From assembly GCA_000827325.1 (NCBI GenBank), contig KN832886.1, positions 558,924 to 622,923 of the forward strand: DNA of 64,000 nt, read 5' to 3'. The DNA comes from Oidiodendron maius Zn. Taxonomy: Eukaryota > Ascomycota > Leotiomycetes > Myxotrichaceae. Shown in pieces: positions 21,344 through 33,054 of the stretch. The notes beneath the pieces were generated by a model. The model saw nothing but the letters and a program-made list of their open reading frames with translations. It searched no databases and was not told where the DNA came from. Within the stretch, counting starts at the first letter, position 1; every line of letters starts with the position of its first letter. Made by a program: the position numbers and the translations under genes.

Positions 21344-22843
21344 TCATGTAGCGCCCCGATGCGTTGGATTATGCTCCATCCTCGATCGCTGATGAACTCG
21401 CCACAACTCTAGACTTATAACACTAGCTGCGAGGTATGCCATCCCCGCGAATATTTGGGCAAGGAGGAATTCATGTTGAGAGTTTGGGCGTCTCAACTTG
21501 AGCGCGATTACTTCAGAGACTACAGGAATAGTACGAAGTTAGATCCCCTTCAGAATGTCATTATATATGTCGACTTACAAGCCGTTGGTAGGACGATCAC
21601 CAGCCAGGAGATTGAGAGCATTGACGGCAGTTCTTTCAACCCGACAATCTCTGTGCAGATTGGGCCAATCGTCTTGGTATCATCTTAGCCTGAGACATGC
21701 ACATCTGGACAGAGGGACGCTTACAACCCAAAAGACACCTAGCATTGCGCCGTTAATGATCGCAAAGAAGACAGTGACGCCGTATGAAGTGGCTGGCAAC
21801 CATATAGCAAAGACGGATATTGCGCACAGAAGAGTTATAAATCCGGAAGTTTCGATACGCCCGCAGTGATCACTAACAACTCCAATAAACGGTCTACCTA
21901 CAGCAGTGCCTAGGTTAAGAAAGGCTGTCACAGAGGCAGCCTGAAAATCGTCCAAACCTATTGACCTCGCGAAATCAGACATAGAGAAGAGCAACGTTAT
22001 ATAACCCAACATGCTCACAAAGGCCCAAGCAAGGACTAAGACGACATCGTATCGACGAAGCAGGACCGTATCAAATGGATGCTGTGTTGGCTGAACAACA
22101 TGATTCCGACTCCGAATCGCAATGGTGGCCATGGCGTTCATGAACCCACTTACCAACCCAGTCATGCGAAGCGACCAAGCCAGCGAGATATTGTTGATTG
22201 CTGCCCGTACAGCCAAGGAAAACACAATTCCGCCAACGCCAGATCCGGCAGCGCTGATGCCGTTTGCCAGGCTGCGACGCGAACTGAACCATTGCGAGAG
22301 AATGGCAAGGCTGGGGATATAGGTGAAGCCTACTCCGAAGCCCACAAGGATTCCTTGGGTAAGGTAGAGATGCCAAATGAGCGTTGCAAAAGACGCCGCG
22401 ACGAAGCCTGCGGTCTGGAACATGATGCCCATGAGCATCGGTACATGAATTCCATATCTCCTGGTGGTCACTGTCACGATTGGAGAGACCAGCATGGCCA
22501 TGGAAAAGTTTAGACCTCCGATGAAGGCAAAGTCAATATCGGTGGCTCCCGGGTAGATTAGACTCTCAAGGTAATACCCAAGAAAAACACCGTAAGACTA
22601 TATTGGTCGTCAGCAGTTCTTCACTTCTACATGATCAGTGGGTTTCGTCGGTCTTACAGCCACAACACCCCAAGTGAAGCAATTGATGTTGAAACAGGCG
22701 ATAAGGCAAATCCATCCATACCCACCATCAGGGGGATGCTCAGCATCCGTATGGGCAGGGGGGTCGGCTATAGCAAATAAATCAAGAGGGCTTCGCTCGT
22801 TATTGTGACTCGTTGCATTATTAACCATTCTTACATTGAGCAT
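21344..22843 (-). CDS. MFS monocarboxylate-type (MCT/MCH) transporter
   Basis: Exons 22843-22658, 22597-21725, 21672-21579 and 21519-21344 give 442 residues. The N-terminus is hydrophilic and ends in the family signature PPDGGYGWICLIACF. Exon 2 begins SYGVFLGYYLES and carries most of the 12 helices, including QGILVGFGVGFTYIPSL, SSRRSLANGISAAGSGVGG, the cytosolic loop and LGTAVGRPFIGVVSDHCGR. The small third exon holds the conserved block TIGPICTEIVGLKELPSML, and the last exon ends FSEVIALKLR plus a final helix. Fungal members carry monocarboxylates, riboflavin or unknown small acids across the plasma membrane; the substrate cannot be told. A six-copy 14-bp repeat lies about 60 bases upstream of the ATG and may be part of its promoter. 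A second ATG five codons in is an alternative start. Confidence 0.92.
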
Positions 22844-22901
22844 TGTAAAACGAAGATGTTCTACTTAGAGGGATAATAATGTCGAGGGTCTGGTAGCGAA
22901 A

Positions 22902-22995
22902 TCGATATGTCACCGTCGATATGTCACTGTCGATATGTCGCTGTCGATATGTCACCGTCGATATGTCACCGTCGATATGTCACCATCGATAGGTT
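22902..22995. repeat. 14-bp tandem array upstream of the MFS gene
   Basis: Six consecutive copies of TCGATATGTCACCG, with single-base variants (ACTG, GCTG, ACCA endings), run from 22902 to 22985. A decayed seventh copy follows to about 22995. The array ends about 60 bases from the transporter ATG at 22843 (minus strand), so it sits in its promoter. Confidence 0.9.
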
Positions 22996-23669
22996 GCTCA
23001 CTTTCGACACGAATTGTTGACTGTAACTATGCCATATTATAAAGAATATTTGGCATTGCACTTTCGCACCCAACACCCCACTTTCACTACGCTACCCGGA
23101 GTATCAATCATGGAGAACCATACCGCACTGGCCATAGGTACTAGATGAAGAGACAATGTGCGCCTTTCTACAAAGTGAAAGGGTTCAGCCATATAAAGAA
23201 CTAGAAGTATCATCTTACATATATTTCACAACGCTCATCAACTCCAGTCAAGGATTACCGAAGAAATCCCTACTGGGAGGAGGACGTCGACGCTTAGATA
23301 GTTGAGGTGAGTCAAAAGACTGTACAAGGAACATTATCTTGAATATGCCATTTTCACATTCAAGCGGGCCCTCTAATCCCTTACGCGCCTCAGATGGCGG
23401 AAACTCATTTGAGCACCGAGAGCAGCATTCCCACGTCTTGCAATGGTAATGTTGCAAGACCCTGCGGCCCATCTATGTCATCCCCATGCGGGCTATGGCG
23501 ATGCAAGCCCCCACCACCTTCGCTAGATAGAGTCGCGGAATAGTCCCAATTTGCTTGAACTGATCGCTGCTATCGCCTCTACCAGCACTAACGCCGTGCA
23601 TTTGCGCCCGCCGCTTCCCGTCTTTCCTACTACCAAGCGAGTGCAGACTGAGTCTATTCCTAGTAAACT
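22996..23669. other. Intergenic region downstream of the decayed phosphate transporter
   Basis: No reliable coding segment. The C-terminal reading of the Pho84 remnant fades near 23670, and nothing is recognised between it and the 14-bp array. Confidence 0.4.
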
Positions 23670-25537
23670 GTCTATTTCTTCTGCGTCGCCGGTCGGCGCC
23701 CTGCTGAAACGGAGCCTCGCCAACCAGCACCTCCAGCGTCTTTCTTTTCGTCCCAGGGACTACGAATGATACCGCTAAGCCACAGAGCATGAATAACGCA
23801 AATATCTCCATCAAATGGTCCAACCAGGGACTACAATCCGATCCCTTGCACCCGGCAGGCGCGCCCTTTGCCAGCAACAATGGCACCGCGATGATCTGCG
23901 CAATAGTGGCGCCGAGCTTCCCGCTGGCCGCGCTCAGACCGTGACCAGTGCTTCTCTACCGCGTTGGAAAGCACTCGCCGGGAATAATGAAGGTGGTTGT
24001 ATTTGGGCCGAAGATAAAGAAGAATTAGGCGAAGATGTACAGCACGAGGAGGGCGTGGTGGTTGAGAGAGTTGTAGCCAAAGCCGATGACGCAGAACAAG
24101 ATGGTTAAGATGATAAAGCCTCCAATTTGAAGAGGCTTTCGACCGACAATATCAACAGTGAATATACTAAGCCAGTATCCCGGGAGTGCACCTGCGCAGA
24201 CAAGAATCAAATTTCCCACAGCAGTATGGTAGAGAATTTCGTAGACACTGGATCCAGAGGAGTATCCAATTACCGCTAGGATAGTGGAATTATTAACGCC
24301 CAAGCCGTAGAATGCAAAGTCTACGAAGAACCACGATGCCATGGTGGCTAGAAGGACGCTGCCATTGTGCCATTGGGTAAAGTAGGCGTAGAAATCGGAC
24401 CAAGAGGAACGTGGCTGGTTGAATGTGGGATTAGAAAAGATGTTCGTCTGCTCTCTTAGCAGACCATTACGATGGCCGTCAGGTTTCCCCCCTATGTACG
24501 CCTTGATATCAGCATCGGCTTTTTCGATATCTCGAGCGACGTCGAATGTAAAGCGTGGCGTCTCTGGAACGGTAATGCGATCTGTGCCTCTCCTTAGTAA
24601 CTGAACTAGGAGAAAGTGCCTTAACGTGGGTATAGTCACAGTAGAGCGCAAAGATGGCAGGAAAGGCACCAGCGCCGATAATAATCCGCCAAGAATGATT
24701 GGCCGCAAGTTGGCATGCGTCTCTGCAGGTAGAGACGGATGAAGCGGTAGAGAAGGACCCCCGAAACCCAATCGTGGTAAGAAGGGCAACCAATGCTGCA
24801 CCGAATTGTCCAGCACCCTGCATGGAGAAGACGGCAGCCATCATTGCGCCTCGCTAGCGTGTAGGCGCGAATCTGGATCAGTAAGCGTAAGTTCCTAATT
24901 GCACCACGCTGGAAGGGCAATACAGGGGAAGAATGAGCGAAAGGTCCTACTCAGAGGTGATAATGGCCGACATTGGATGATCTCCTCCAATACCGAGACC
25001 CATGATGACGCTCCCAAAAATCAGAAGTCCGGATATCGAGACCCCAAGACTAGGGCTGCTGATAGTCTGCCCCAGAGTAGCAACGATAAGTATGATCAGT
25101 TCTACCCCATACATCTTCTTTCTCCCTATTCTATCAGCTAACCAGCCGAAGATTATCTGTCCCACAATAGCCCCGGCCGAAGTTGCAGCTTTGATAGCTG
25201 TCTGCAAACGGTGTGGGTATCTCCCCACCCTCGCTCTGCCAGAATGATATCCCAAGCATCTGGAGCGCCAGATTTATAGCAAAGATGTCAAGCTGTCCGC
25301 GAAGAAGCCTGCGGCCGCAACCGCCACTGCTCGCATATGGTACCAGCCGAAGGGAACTGTGCCGATCTCAGCGAGTACCAGACGACGCTGCAGGTTTGGG
25401 TCGCGAATGTGTGAGAAGTCATTGTGGAAATTGTGGTAGGCCGCGTTGCCACCAGGCGTGCGGGACGGCCTCGGGAGTCCTGTCTCCTGCAAGTTGTCAG
25501 GTTCAGGCCACATCGCAAAGGGCCTAGTGTGCTGCAC
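23670..25537 (-). pseudogene. Pho84-type phosphate/H+ symporter pseudogene
   Basis: Read from 25537 downward, family blocks appear in order: GGNAAYHNFHNDFSHI, FGWYHMRAVAVAAAGFFADS, TAIKAATSAGAIVGQ, GWLADRIGRKKMYG, GIGGDHPMSAIITSE, FSMQGAGQFGAALVALL, VPETPRFTFDVARDIEKAD, SWFFVDFAFYGLGVNNS, GYWLSIFTVDIVGRKPLQ, FGPNTTTFIIPGECFP and STGHGLSAASGKLGA. The gene is broken at many places: a lost base after FFADS (near 25290), a further shift near 25205, and stops where Trp (TAG before RGAMMAAVF), Gln (TAA before FFFIFGP) and Tyr (TAG after ECFPTR) are expected. There is also a shift near 24600. The Trp and Gln stops are G-to-A and C-to-T changes. An old intron (GTAGGA to CCAG) is still visible near 24940-24880. 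No functional transporter can be made. Confidence 0.88.
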
Positions 25538-26050
25538 TTTTGGAGAGTGACGATAAATGTCATCGGGAGCCTGAGAGCGATTTAGCTGGTCCCGGAAAGA
25601 ATTCGGTCGGCTTTAGCGTGACATCATTACAGTTGGTTTCTCGACGGCTTCGCTTTGCCGTCTCGGAGCGAATGCGTCATGTAAGCAAACTTAGGCCAAT
25701 ATTGACTAGGGCCTCAAGCACATATCACACATCTATCAGGATTCAGGATCCAGGATTCAAAGGATTCATATGAGTCAGTAAGAGGCCGAATAGGTTTATA
25801 TAAAGGGGTCCTTACTCCAGCGTATCTGTGCTCATTAGTTGTCTCTGCATCACTCAATAGTCAATATAACTCTGAGTTTCACCTTGATATCCGACTACAA
25901 CCTGTGCATTAACCTGACCTATGAACAAGAGTCAATATAGTAATAATATTTACTAACTAAATTAAATAGGGATATTTTGTTATCAAACGATTATGAACCC
26001 GGTGATTAATCCACTATATAACCCATATCAATTATCTTTATGAGCTTAAT
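25538..26050. other. Intergenic region, short direct repeats
   Basis: Near 25738-25770 AGGATTCA recurs three times with a variant AGGATCCA. TTTATATAAAGG at about 25795 looks like a plus-strand TATA box, but no plus-strand gene follows it. Nothing else seen. Confidence 0.4.
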
Positions 26051-27902
26051 TCAAGCCTTCCGGTTAACAGGTGTCAGCTTCACATTCAATGACGCCTTCT
26101 GCCACAGTGCATATGTTAATTGCTCCATCCACTTTTGGCTCTCTGCTTGCAGTTCAAGATCAAAGTTCCAGAACAATTTCGTGGCTATCAGTTGTAATTC
26201 TGCATACGCTAGGCTAACCGTGTTAGTCAGTTTGTGGTGCAGCCCTCACTGCAAAGGTTGTCAATATGAGGGAACTTACTTCCTCCCCAAACAGCTCCTG
26301 GGCCCATAGGAAAATGGATGGAACGCCTCGTGATTCTCCCCATCAAACCTTTTATCATGATTGGGCAACCACCTCTCCGGCACAAAAGAATCAGGCTCAT
26401 TAAAATTTCTGTCAGATCGATACGTCGAGAAATGGTGCAACCCAACGGCGACACCCCCAGGAACGAATTTTCCACAAATAACTTCGCCGGGATACGGAGT
26501 CAGGCGAGGGAGTGCGTTTGGCACCGGTGGATACATTCGCATTGCTTCCTCCAGGACAGCCCGCAGATAAGGCAGCTGGCCAGCTCTGGCGAGGGTAATG
26601 TCAGATTGGTCTGTGAAGGAGGAGCGGATTTCAGCCATAAGTTTAGTCAGTGTGGAAGGATTCGTCAAGAGCAAATAGGTCATTCCGGAGAGCAGGGTGG
26701 CTGTCGTCTCACTGCCGGCCAAGATAAGAACCTGTGCCTGGGAGACCATTTCGGGAAAGCTAAGGCCTTTTTCTCCGATTTCCATGCGGGAGCCTTTGAG
26801 GATGTACGAGACTTTTGCCGATCATGAGAATCAAGTGTGTAGAAGATGATAGTCAAAGTTGAGAGAAAGCTAGGCTTACTAAAATCATCCCTTGCCGTAT
26901 CTAGCTCCATTCTCTTCATCAATTTCGCCTCGGCTAGTTGCACCTGATGCTTCTGGTCTTCCATCAATTTCTTTGGCACAAAAAGCATCAGAAAAACTTC
27001 CTTCAGCGGCGACGGAAATACCTGGGTGACAGCACGGATGTACGTTCCGATCTTGACACTCCCATAAATTGAATCGACATAGCGGTCCCCCTTGCCAGTC
27101 TCGAGTAGCCCAAAGGGTTCCCCAAAAGCCAGATCGCCAATCATATCAAAAGTCGCAAAGTTGAACCATTTGACTATGTCAATGGCTCCCTCAGATGTAG
27201 AACGCTGGCGGAGTTGGTTAATGAACTTATCAACGTACCCCTGGAGCAGAGGCTCTTGGAGTTTAAGTGCTTTGTCAGAAAATGCATGGGCGAGGAGACG
27301 CCGGAGTCGACGGTGCTCGTCACCGTTTGCAGCTGCCTAAATATAAGAAGTGAGTTTAAATGAAACTCTTTGATTCCTTGGTGATAGAATGAGAAGCTAG
27401 TTCGTACAATATTGTATGCTCCATTGAGCGGCTTCCCAAAGAAAGTTTGGTCCTTATCAAAAGTTCCCTTTTGGTAGCTTGAACGGTGTCCTACATAGAA
27501 TTTAATATAATACTTCGCGACATGCCTTCCGATCTGACCTACCAGCAATGTCCTTCCACGCCTGATTCGAATTATAAGACAAGTAGTTTGGCGCGAGCCG
27601 AATAACCTCACCGTATCTATCATGCCATTCTTTTTCTTTAATATGTTGTAGGCCTGAAAGATTCCAGCGGATGTAGTACAAACTTGTTACACGGCCAAAG
27701 AATGGTCCCGGATAGTCTCGAAGAGGGTGAAGATAGAGATTGTAGACCATTTTGGTGATTATGCCACCGATTAATATAGTGAATAGAATCTACAGTCACC
27801 TGATTAGTAACCGGGTTGAAACAAATTACATTCTTGAATCAAACTTACGCCACCCAGGACAACAGGGTCTTTAGAGAAGACTCGATAGGTGACTTCCCCC
27901 AT
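26051..27902 (-). CDS. Cytochrome P450 monooxygenase (CYP65/isotrichodermin-hydroxylase-like)
   Basis: Six exons: 27902-27849, 27789-27543, 27490-27408, 27336-26880, 26811-26280 and 26213-26051, giving 511 residues. The N-terminus is a short cytosolic end and one membrane anchor (ILFTILIGGIITKMVYNLYL) followed by HPLRDYPGPFFGR. Helix C shows GDEHRRLRRLLAHAFS, and the I helix has LILAGSETTATLL. The K helix ExxR is in LEEAMRMYPP, PERW is in DSFVPERWLP, and the haem loop [20 protein letters not shown] is formed across the last splice. The start at 27902 was preferred over an in-frame ATG at 28004 because TATA boxes at about 28010-28030 lie too close to the latter. It is an ER-bound oxygenase. 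Sequence style recalls trichothecene C-15 hydroxylases, but no terpene cyclase, PKS or NRPS is near, so the substrate is open. Confidence 0.93.
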
Positions 27903-29757
27903 TTTCACTTTGTTGGGGATACAGATGCAGTTGACCGCGCTCGATAGAAATGAGGTTAAGTATCGTAACCCTTCGCTAGTATGGGGAAGACGGGGGAATA
28001 GCATTTTTATATAAGTCTTTATATAAGAGCTGACTAGTAATCTATACTGCTCATTGGACCATCGCCTAGGACATGCATACAGTACCCCGACTTGGCATCT
28101 TGCTGTGGGACTACAACGTTACATCTATATAGGCATGTGGCTCGGATTTGGACAGCGTTAGAAGCCAATGATCTAATAATGAAGTAGGCACACGTCATAA
28201 GTGAACTTGTTTACACCAAGATGGTAAGCTTAAATAGTGCTGGTCTACTAGAAATACGCTTTCCGATGCAGCATAGAAAACACAGCTAATTGGGACTGAG
28301 AACTTGTAAAATACACTTGGTAGTTAACCGATCGGACATCTGAAGAAATATAAGATCTTCGCCCACATTTCATAGCTCATTAATTCTATCACGGCCAGCC
28401 TAGATACTAAAGAGCACATCGTCTTGCGAACCCCCACGTTGAGGCAACCACGAACTTTTGCAGAACTTTTGCAAAAGCTACCTTGGTAGTCATGCCAACT
28501 AGCAGGCGGCTTTTCAATCATTACGTGTGATTAAACCAGCATTTCAGCGCTATTGTCGGCATACCAGATGTAGGCGAAAAGACACGTACTGGCAGGTCTG
28601 ATCATATTGCTTTCACTTTCAAAAGTTTATAGGCTCTACCGTTGCGTAACACCAAGGTTTATCAGCGTTCTGGTCTTACAGATATGGGAACAATGGCCCG
28701 GAAGGGGAACAGGATAGAAACGTAGGTGTATTATTTTGAAACGCCTAGTGAAATGATGGAGTTTGTGTTGTCCATACTCTTTGCTGCAAATCCCTATGTG
28801 GTAGACGAGGACCAGATCTGAGACTGGGATCTGGTGAGGATGAAACGAATGATTGACCTGAATCGATTGTAACTTAACAGTAGCTATTCTGCTGTGGGAG
28901 GTGCTTCCTTCTATAAGCATCCTAAGCACTTAGATACCAAACTAACCACCTCTATTTGTACTCTCCTAGCGTAGATATACTCTACACACTGCCCCTGCAT
29001 CCTTCTTGGTGTTGTAGATAAACCTATGGACCACTTGTATAGCCCCACAGCTTTATGTACTTATGGCCGCCTCGTGCCCCATTATCAAAAGCATTTAGCG
29101 ATTACATTCAAATGCATGTGTTTAAATACAGCCTGTACGTACCCAAAGTGTGAATAGAAGGCTGGAATACAGCCATATTACTCTCCTCCACGCTGTATCT
29201 AATATGAGGCTCTGTGTAACGTGTAATGCAGAGCTAGTATGATTTTTGAGTAGTTTATTGTACGCCGTTGTGACGCTCGCAACCCAATTGTCACACCATT
29301 AGGCAGGTGTTGCTTAGCAACACCCGTTATTCCATAGAAGCATAAGATAGTCAACGTCTTACGCCGCTCTTTTAATCTTTCCAGCTATATCTGAGGTGCC
29401 CGAGGCCTCAAAGTAAACAAGCGAGTATTGTAAGACCACTCACCTCATGAAACATACTTTCTACATGTATGCGTTGGCGCGGGTACGCGAGGGCTAGGGC
29501 AGAGCTCATCTTGGCAAGATATCGGAATATACTACTGCTTCTCTGTGGCGACCCCCTAAGCGTGGCCCCAGTGAACCACCAGCAAACCTCTGTGTGCGTT
29601 GCTCTCGTGGCCGACTCTTTGACAAGTTACCCTGTGTCAGCTTTGTGCGCATAATTCTGGGTAGAAGACTAGCGCCACGATACCTCGTCGTGCGCGGCGC
29701 AGCACACCATACCACCGTTATCTGAAACTTGGCATACACACTTCGGGTATTTCCCTC

Positions 29758-29880
29758 GATATGTTCCTTGGTGTGTTCCTTGGTGTGTTCCTTGGTTCAG
29801 TCGGCTTCGAAATTGGTGAACAACATGTGGCAGCTGGAGCTCGTATTATTTGGGCTAGCATTCTGTCTCCGACATCCCCG
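29758..29880 (+). repeat. Copy of TTCCTTGGTGTG-type dispersed repeat
   Basis: Three tandem units of TTCCTTGGTGTG (first variant GATATGTTCCTTGG) are followed by CGGCTTCGAAATTG, CAACATGTGGCAG and CTCGTATTATTT. The same order of blocks occurs at 43386-43540, so these are two copies of one element. Confidence 0.7.
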
Positions 29881-31574
29881 CACCGAAGAAGCAAATTGGC
29901 TAGCTAAGGGGCCTGTGCCGCTCGGTACTAATTAGGACGGAGCGTCCGTGCTTCTTAGCGTTCATAGCAGCTTAGATACAACACAACAGATGAGATTGAG
30001 AAATGAATCGCCGATGGCTAATATAGGTTTAATGCTGATTTCAATTTATCTTTTCTATCTGGTATAAACCTGAAGATTTTGTAGAGCTGGGTAGGACCCC
30101 ACGACAAAATATTATCACCTTTATTTCCTCCATAATTAACTCCTGTTAGGGAGTATCTCATTCGTGACACTAGCTGAGTTGCACCGCACCCCGATATAAT
30201 ATAAACGATTTCTCTTGCATCCGAAAGCCTGTTACAGGTTCTCCTATTGATGGATAACGCCTGAACTAACAAATGACCACACCAGTCATCCTTACCCGCG
30301 AATGAATGGGGACCTTAGTACAGCTAGCAATAGACAGAAAGACAGTTGACATCAGCCTGAGTCATATTGAATTATTCAAATATTCGAATGCCGCACTTCA
30401 GGACGGTATTGATATGCCATTAATAATGCTACAGCAGCCTGCATTGAAATCGGGCCGAACCGAGAAGGTATCAACGCGCCTTTTAGATAACGTTACTGCC
30501 ACGAGCCGGCACCAGTCAGTATATATTTCTTGACATACACCCTAGACGTACACATAGGGGTCGTGATCACTTGACCATCCCTTTATAAATGGCCTCACTC
30601 CGAGACCACCTCGATAGACGATTTTCGGGGTCAAATTGATCTCCACGCTTCCAAGCCAATTATCCACCCCAACTTGGCAAAGATATTGAGGCAGGAGCGC
30701 GCACTAACTTCAGTTCACGCCTACGGTCAACTGCCCGGTTTGCTTCCAGCTTGACATCTGGTGACATGGGTCATATATGTCTTGCCATCATGTGGACGAT
30801 ATACATCCTATACTCGTCTAGCTCACAAGCAAGTTTGAGGGCACATTTGTAATAAGTCTAGTCTAACCATAAGCCTTATAGTCAATTTCAGGTATTAAAA
30901 TTTGAGATAGGCGTCATATTGTAAGCTTTCTAAACATTGCCCGATGATGAAACATGTTGTTCTGTGCAAGAGATGTTTAACCAACATGATGTGCTTTTCG
31001 CTGCTATGCTATGCTGACTGAAAGAGATTACCTGTCAATCACAATCACGGTATGTCTTAATGGAGAAGATACACCATTACCCGTACTATCTGCGGGGATT
31101 TAGGCAGATGAGTGAACGTAAAGCTTGGTAACGTTAACCACTTCTTTCTTGCAAACCTATCCCTGAAAACACCAGTTTCATTTTGGGCTAACAAAATCAC
31201 AATCGTCAATCAAAGTGACTTCCCCTAGAGTGGTATGATACCGCTAGAACTTGGCAAAGTTGAGGCTAGTCGACTTGCTCCTCGATAGATCCATTAAACC
31301 AACCATCTGGCATGCATCAAATGTTCTGGAACTCCCAACGCCGTAAGTAACCATTGGCCGAGTATGCTACGTAGCAGACTGCCTTCCAGTGCGGGGACGT
31401 CTCTAAAAGATAAGATTTGATACCGATTAGTCCCTGGATATACTCTCAAAGTCCTCACAGCCCATTTTTATGGCCGAAGCAGGCCCGATATAGAATTGCG
31501 CCGCTATCATTATGGCGCGGGAGCTACTATGGTATCGGGGAAAGCAACTGGCGAGCCGGAAGACTGACGGAACC

Positions 31575-31586
31575 GTGTATATAAGA
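31575..31586 (+). promoter_or_regulatory. TATA box of the GH64 gene
   Basis: GTATATAAGAGG lies about 125 bases upstream of the ATG at 31711, with a CT-rich leader between. Confidence 0.5.
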
Positions 31587-31710
31587 GGCTATTGATACAT
31601 ATATTCTACGTCTTGGGTTGTCTTCATCAGGCCTTAGAAATATCGGCTTTTGACTCTTCAGAAGTCTTCGCACTCCATCTTCACCACTTAGATTACATTT
31701 CATTTTCATC

Positions 31711-33054
31711 ATGCGACACTTCGCATTGTTCAGTGTTCTTTTAGGCGCCGCTATGGCGGCCTCACCGCTCATTCTCGACACAAGGGCCAACGAAGGATTC
31801 ACAACTGCTCGCCCTGGAGGTGTTGAAGACATTATCATCACCAAAGACAACACGCTCAACGGTACCTCTAATCTTGACAACAACAGTCTCATCGTCCCTA
31901 CCCAGGTCACAGAAGGCTCACTTCCCTTGGAGTTTGTTAATAATTTCAGCGGTGGCCGTGTAAATGCTTATATCTCTGGCCTCGACTCTGACAACCGGGT
32001 TGTGTTTGTGGGTGGTGATGGCAGGCTTATTTATCCCACCGCCGGGGGATCCAAAACTCCAGTCAAAATTACACAGCCTATTGCCATCTCCATGGGTACA
32101 AAGGGCAGAACGTTCAAGATGGCCTTACCTATCACCTTAAGCTCTGGTCGTATTTACTTCTGCGAAGGAGATCTCCCATTCTTTATGGTCAGCACAGATA
32201 ATGGCGACGGCTTGGTCCAGCCGTCTGTGACAAACCTTAAAGACCCTAGTGCCGGCCTCAACTGGGGATTCGTCGAATTGACGTACACCAAGTCAAAGGC
32301 TCTCTATGCGAATATCAGCTACGTGGACTTTGTGGGCATGATTCTCAGTATGAAACTTGGTGTAAGCGATGGAGGTGGCACCCAGATCACCCGCGGTCTT
32401 CAGTCTACCGCGGTTGAAAACATCTGTAATAGTTTGGTTGCTCAGTCAAAGAAAGATAGCAAACCTTGGTCAAAGATGTGCGTTGCTAATAGTGCTGGCA
32501 AACAAATCCGCATTCTTGCCCCCGGTGACTATGAAACTATTAACGCTGGAGACTTTCAGAACTACTGGCAAGGTTATGTCGATAAAGTCTGGACTAAGTA
32601 CACCGGTACGCCTTTAGTCATCGACACGCAGACTAGCAGGGGCAAGGTCAACTGCCGGGTTAGTGGAGCTACCATGAAGTGCGACGGTGACAACCGCGGC
32701 TACAACAAACCTACAGCTCATGACATCTGGGGTTGCAATAGCGGGCCATTCGGTACGCTGTCTGGTGATAACAATGTCCACCTTGCTGTCATCCCCCGCC
32801 TCTGCGCCGCGTTTGTCCGCTCAACGCTCCTCCTCCAGGGAGGCAATGTTCAGCCGAGCCTAGCCGCCTCCCACTACTACACTGCTGACCCTACTAACCA
32901 CTATAGCCGCATCGTTCACGCAAACGAGGTTGATGGTAAGGGATACGCTTTCCCATATGACGATGTTAACCCGGACGGCGAGAATGCCTCGGGTCTGGTT
33001 TCGTCTGGAAACCCTAGGCTTTTAGTTATCTACTTCGGCGGCCTGCCCGCATAG
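31711..33054 (+). CDS. Secreted GH64 endo-beta-1,3-glucanase (thaumatin-like fold)
   Basis: Intronless, 447 residues. Residues 1-16 (MRHFALFSVLLGAAMA) are a signal peptide. The GH64 domain starts near residue 70 (LPLEFVNNFSGGRVNAYISG). It contains SGRIYFCEGDLPFF, the family signature VSTDNGDGLVQPSVTN, NWGFVELTYT and YANISYVDFVG, then the second sub-domain with AGDFQNYWQGYVD and AHDIWGCNSGPF, ending RLLVIYFGGLP. Glu and Asp in the first two motifs are where the family places its catalytic acids. Enzymes of this family release laminaripentaose-like oligomers from beta-1,3-glucan. In a fungus this suggests remodelling of its own wall or attack on other fungi. The gene lies between two inverted TTCCTTGGTGTG-type repeats about 1.8 kb upstream and 1.6 kb downstream. 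Confidence 0.93.
   Translation: MRHFALFSVLLGAAMAASPLILDTRANEGFTTARPGGVEDIIITKDNTLNGTSNLDNNSLIVPTQVTEGSLPLEFVNNFSGGRVNAYISGLDSDNRVVFVGGDGRLIYPTAGGSKTPVKITQPIAISMGTKGRTFKMALPITLSSGRIYFCEGDLPFFMVSTDNGDGLVQPSVTNLKDPSAGLNWGFVELTYTKSKALYANISYVDFVGMILSMKLGVSDGGGTQITRGLQSTAVENICNSLVAQSKKDSKPWSKMCVANSAGKQIRILAPGDYETINAGDFQNYWQGYVDKVWTKYTGTPLVIDTQTSRGKVNCRVSGATMKCDGDNRGYNKPTAHDIWGCNSGPFGTLSGDNNVHLAVIPRLCAAFVRSTLLLQGGNVQPSLAASHYYTADPTNHYSRIVHANEVDGKGYAFPYDDVNPDGENASGLVSSGNPRLLVIYFGGLPA

Larger units (their letters stand above)
28005..31710. other. 3.7-kb gene-poor region
   Basis: Apart from TATATAA boxes at 28010-28030 (P450 promoter, minus strand), a TTCCTTGGTGTG-type repeat at about 29758-29880 and TATATAAGAG at about 31578 (GH64 promoter), no coding exon was found on either strand. 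Short frames between 28324 and 30533 look random. Confidence 0.45.

Noticed and set aside
27902-28004. Upstream ATG at 28004 as the P450 start
   Set aside because: It lies within or next to the TATA boxes at 28010-28030, and the added residues are not family-like; 27902 gives the usual short anchor.
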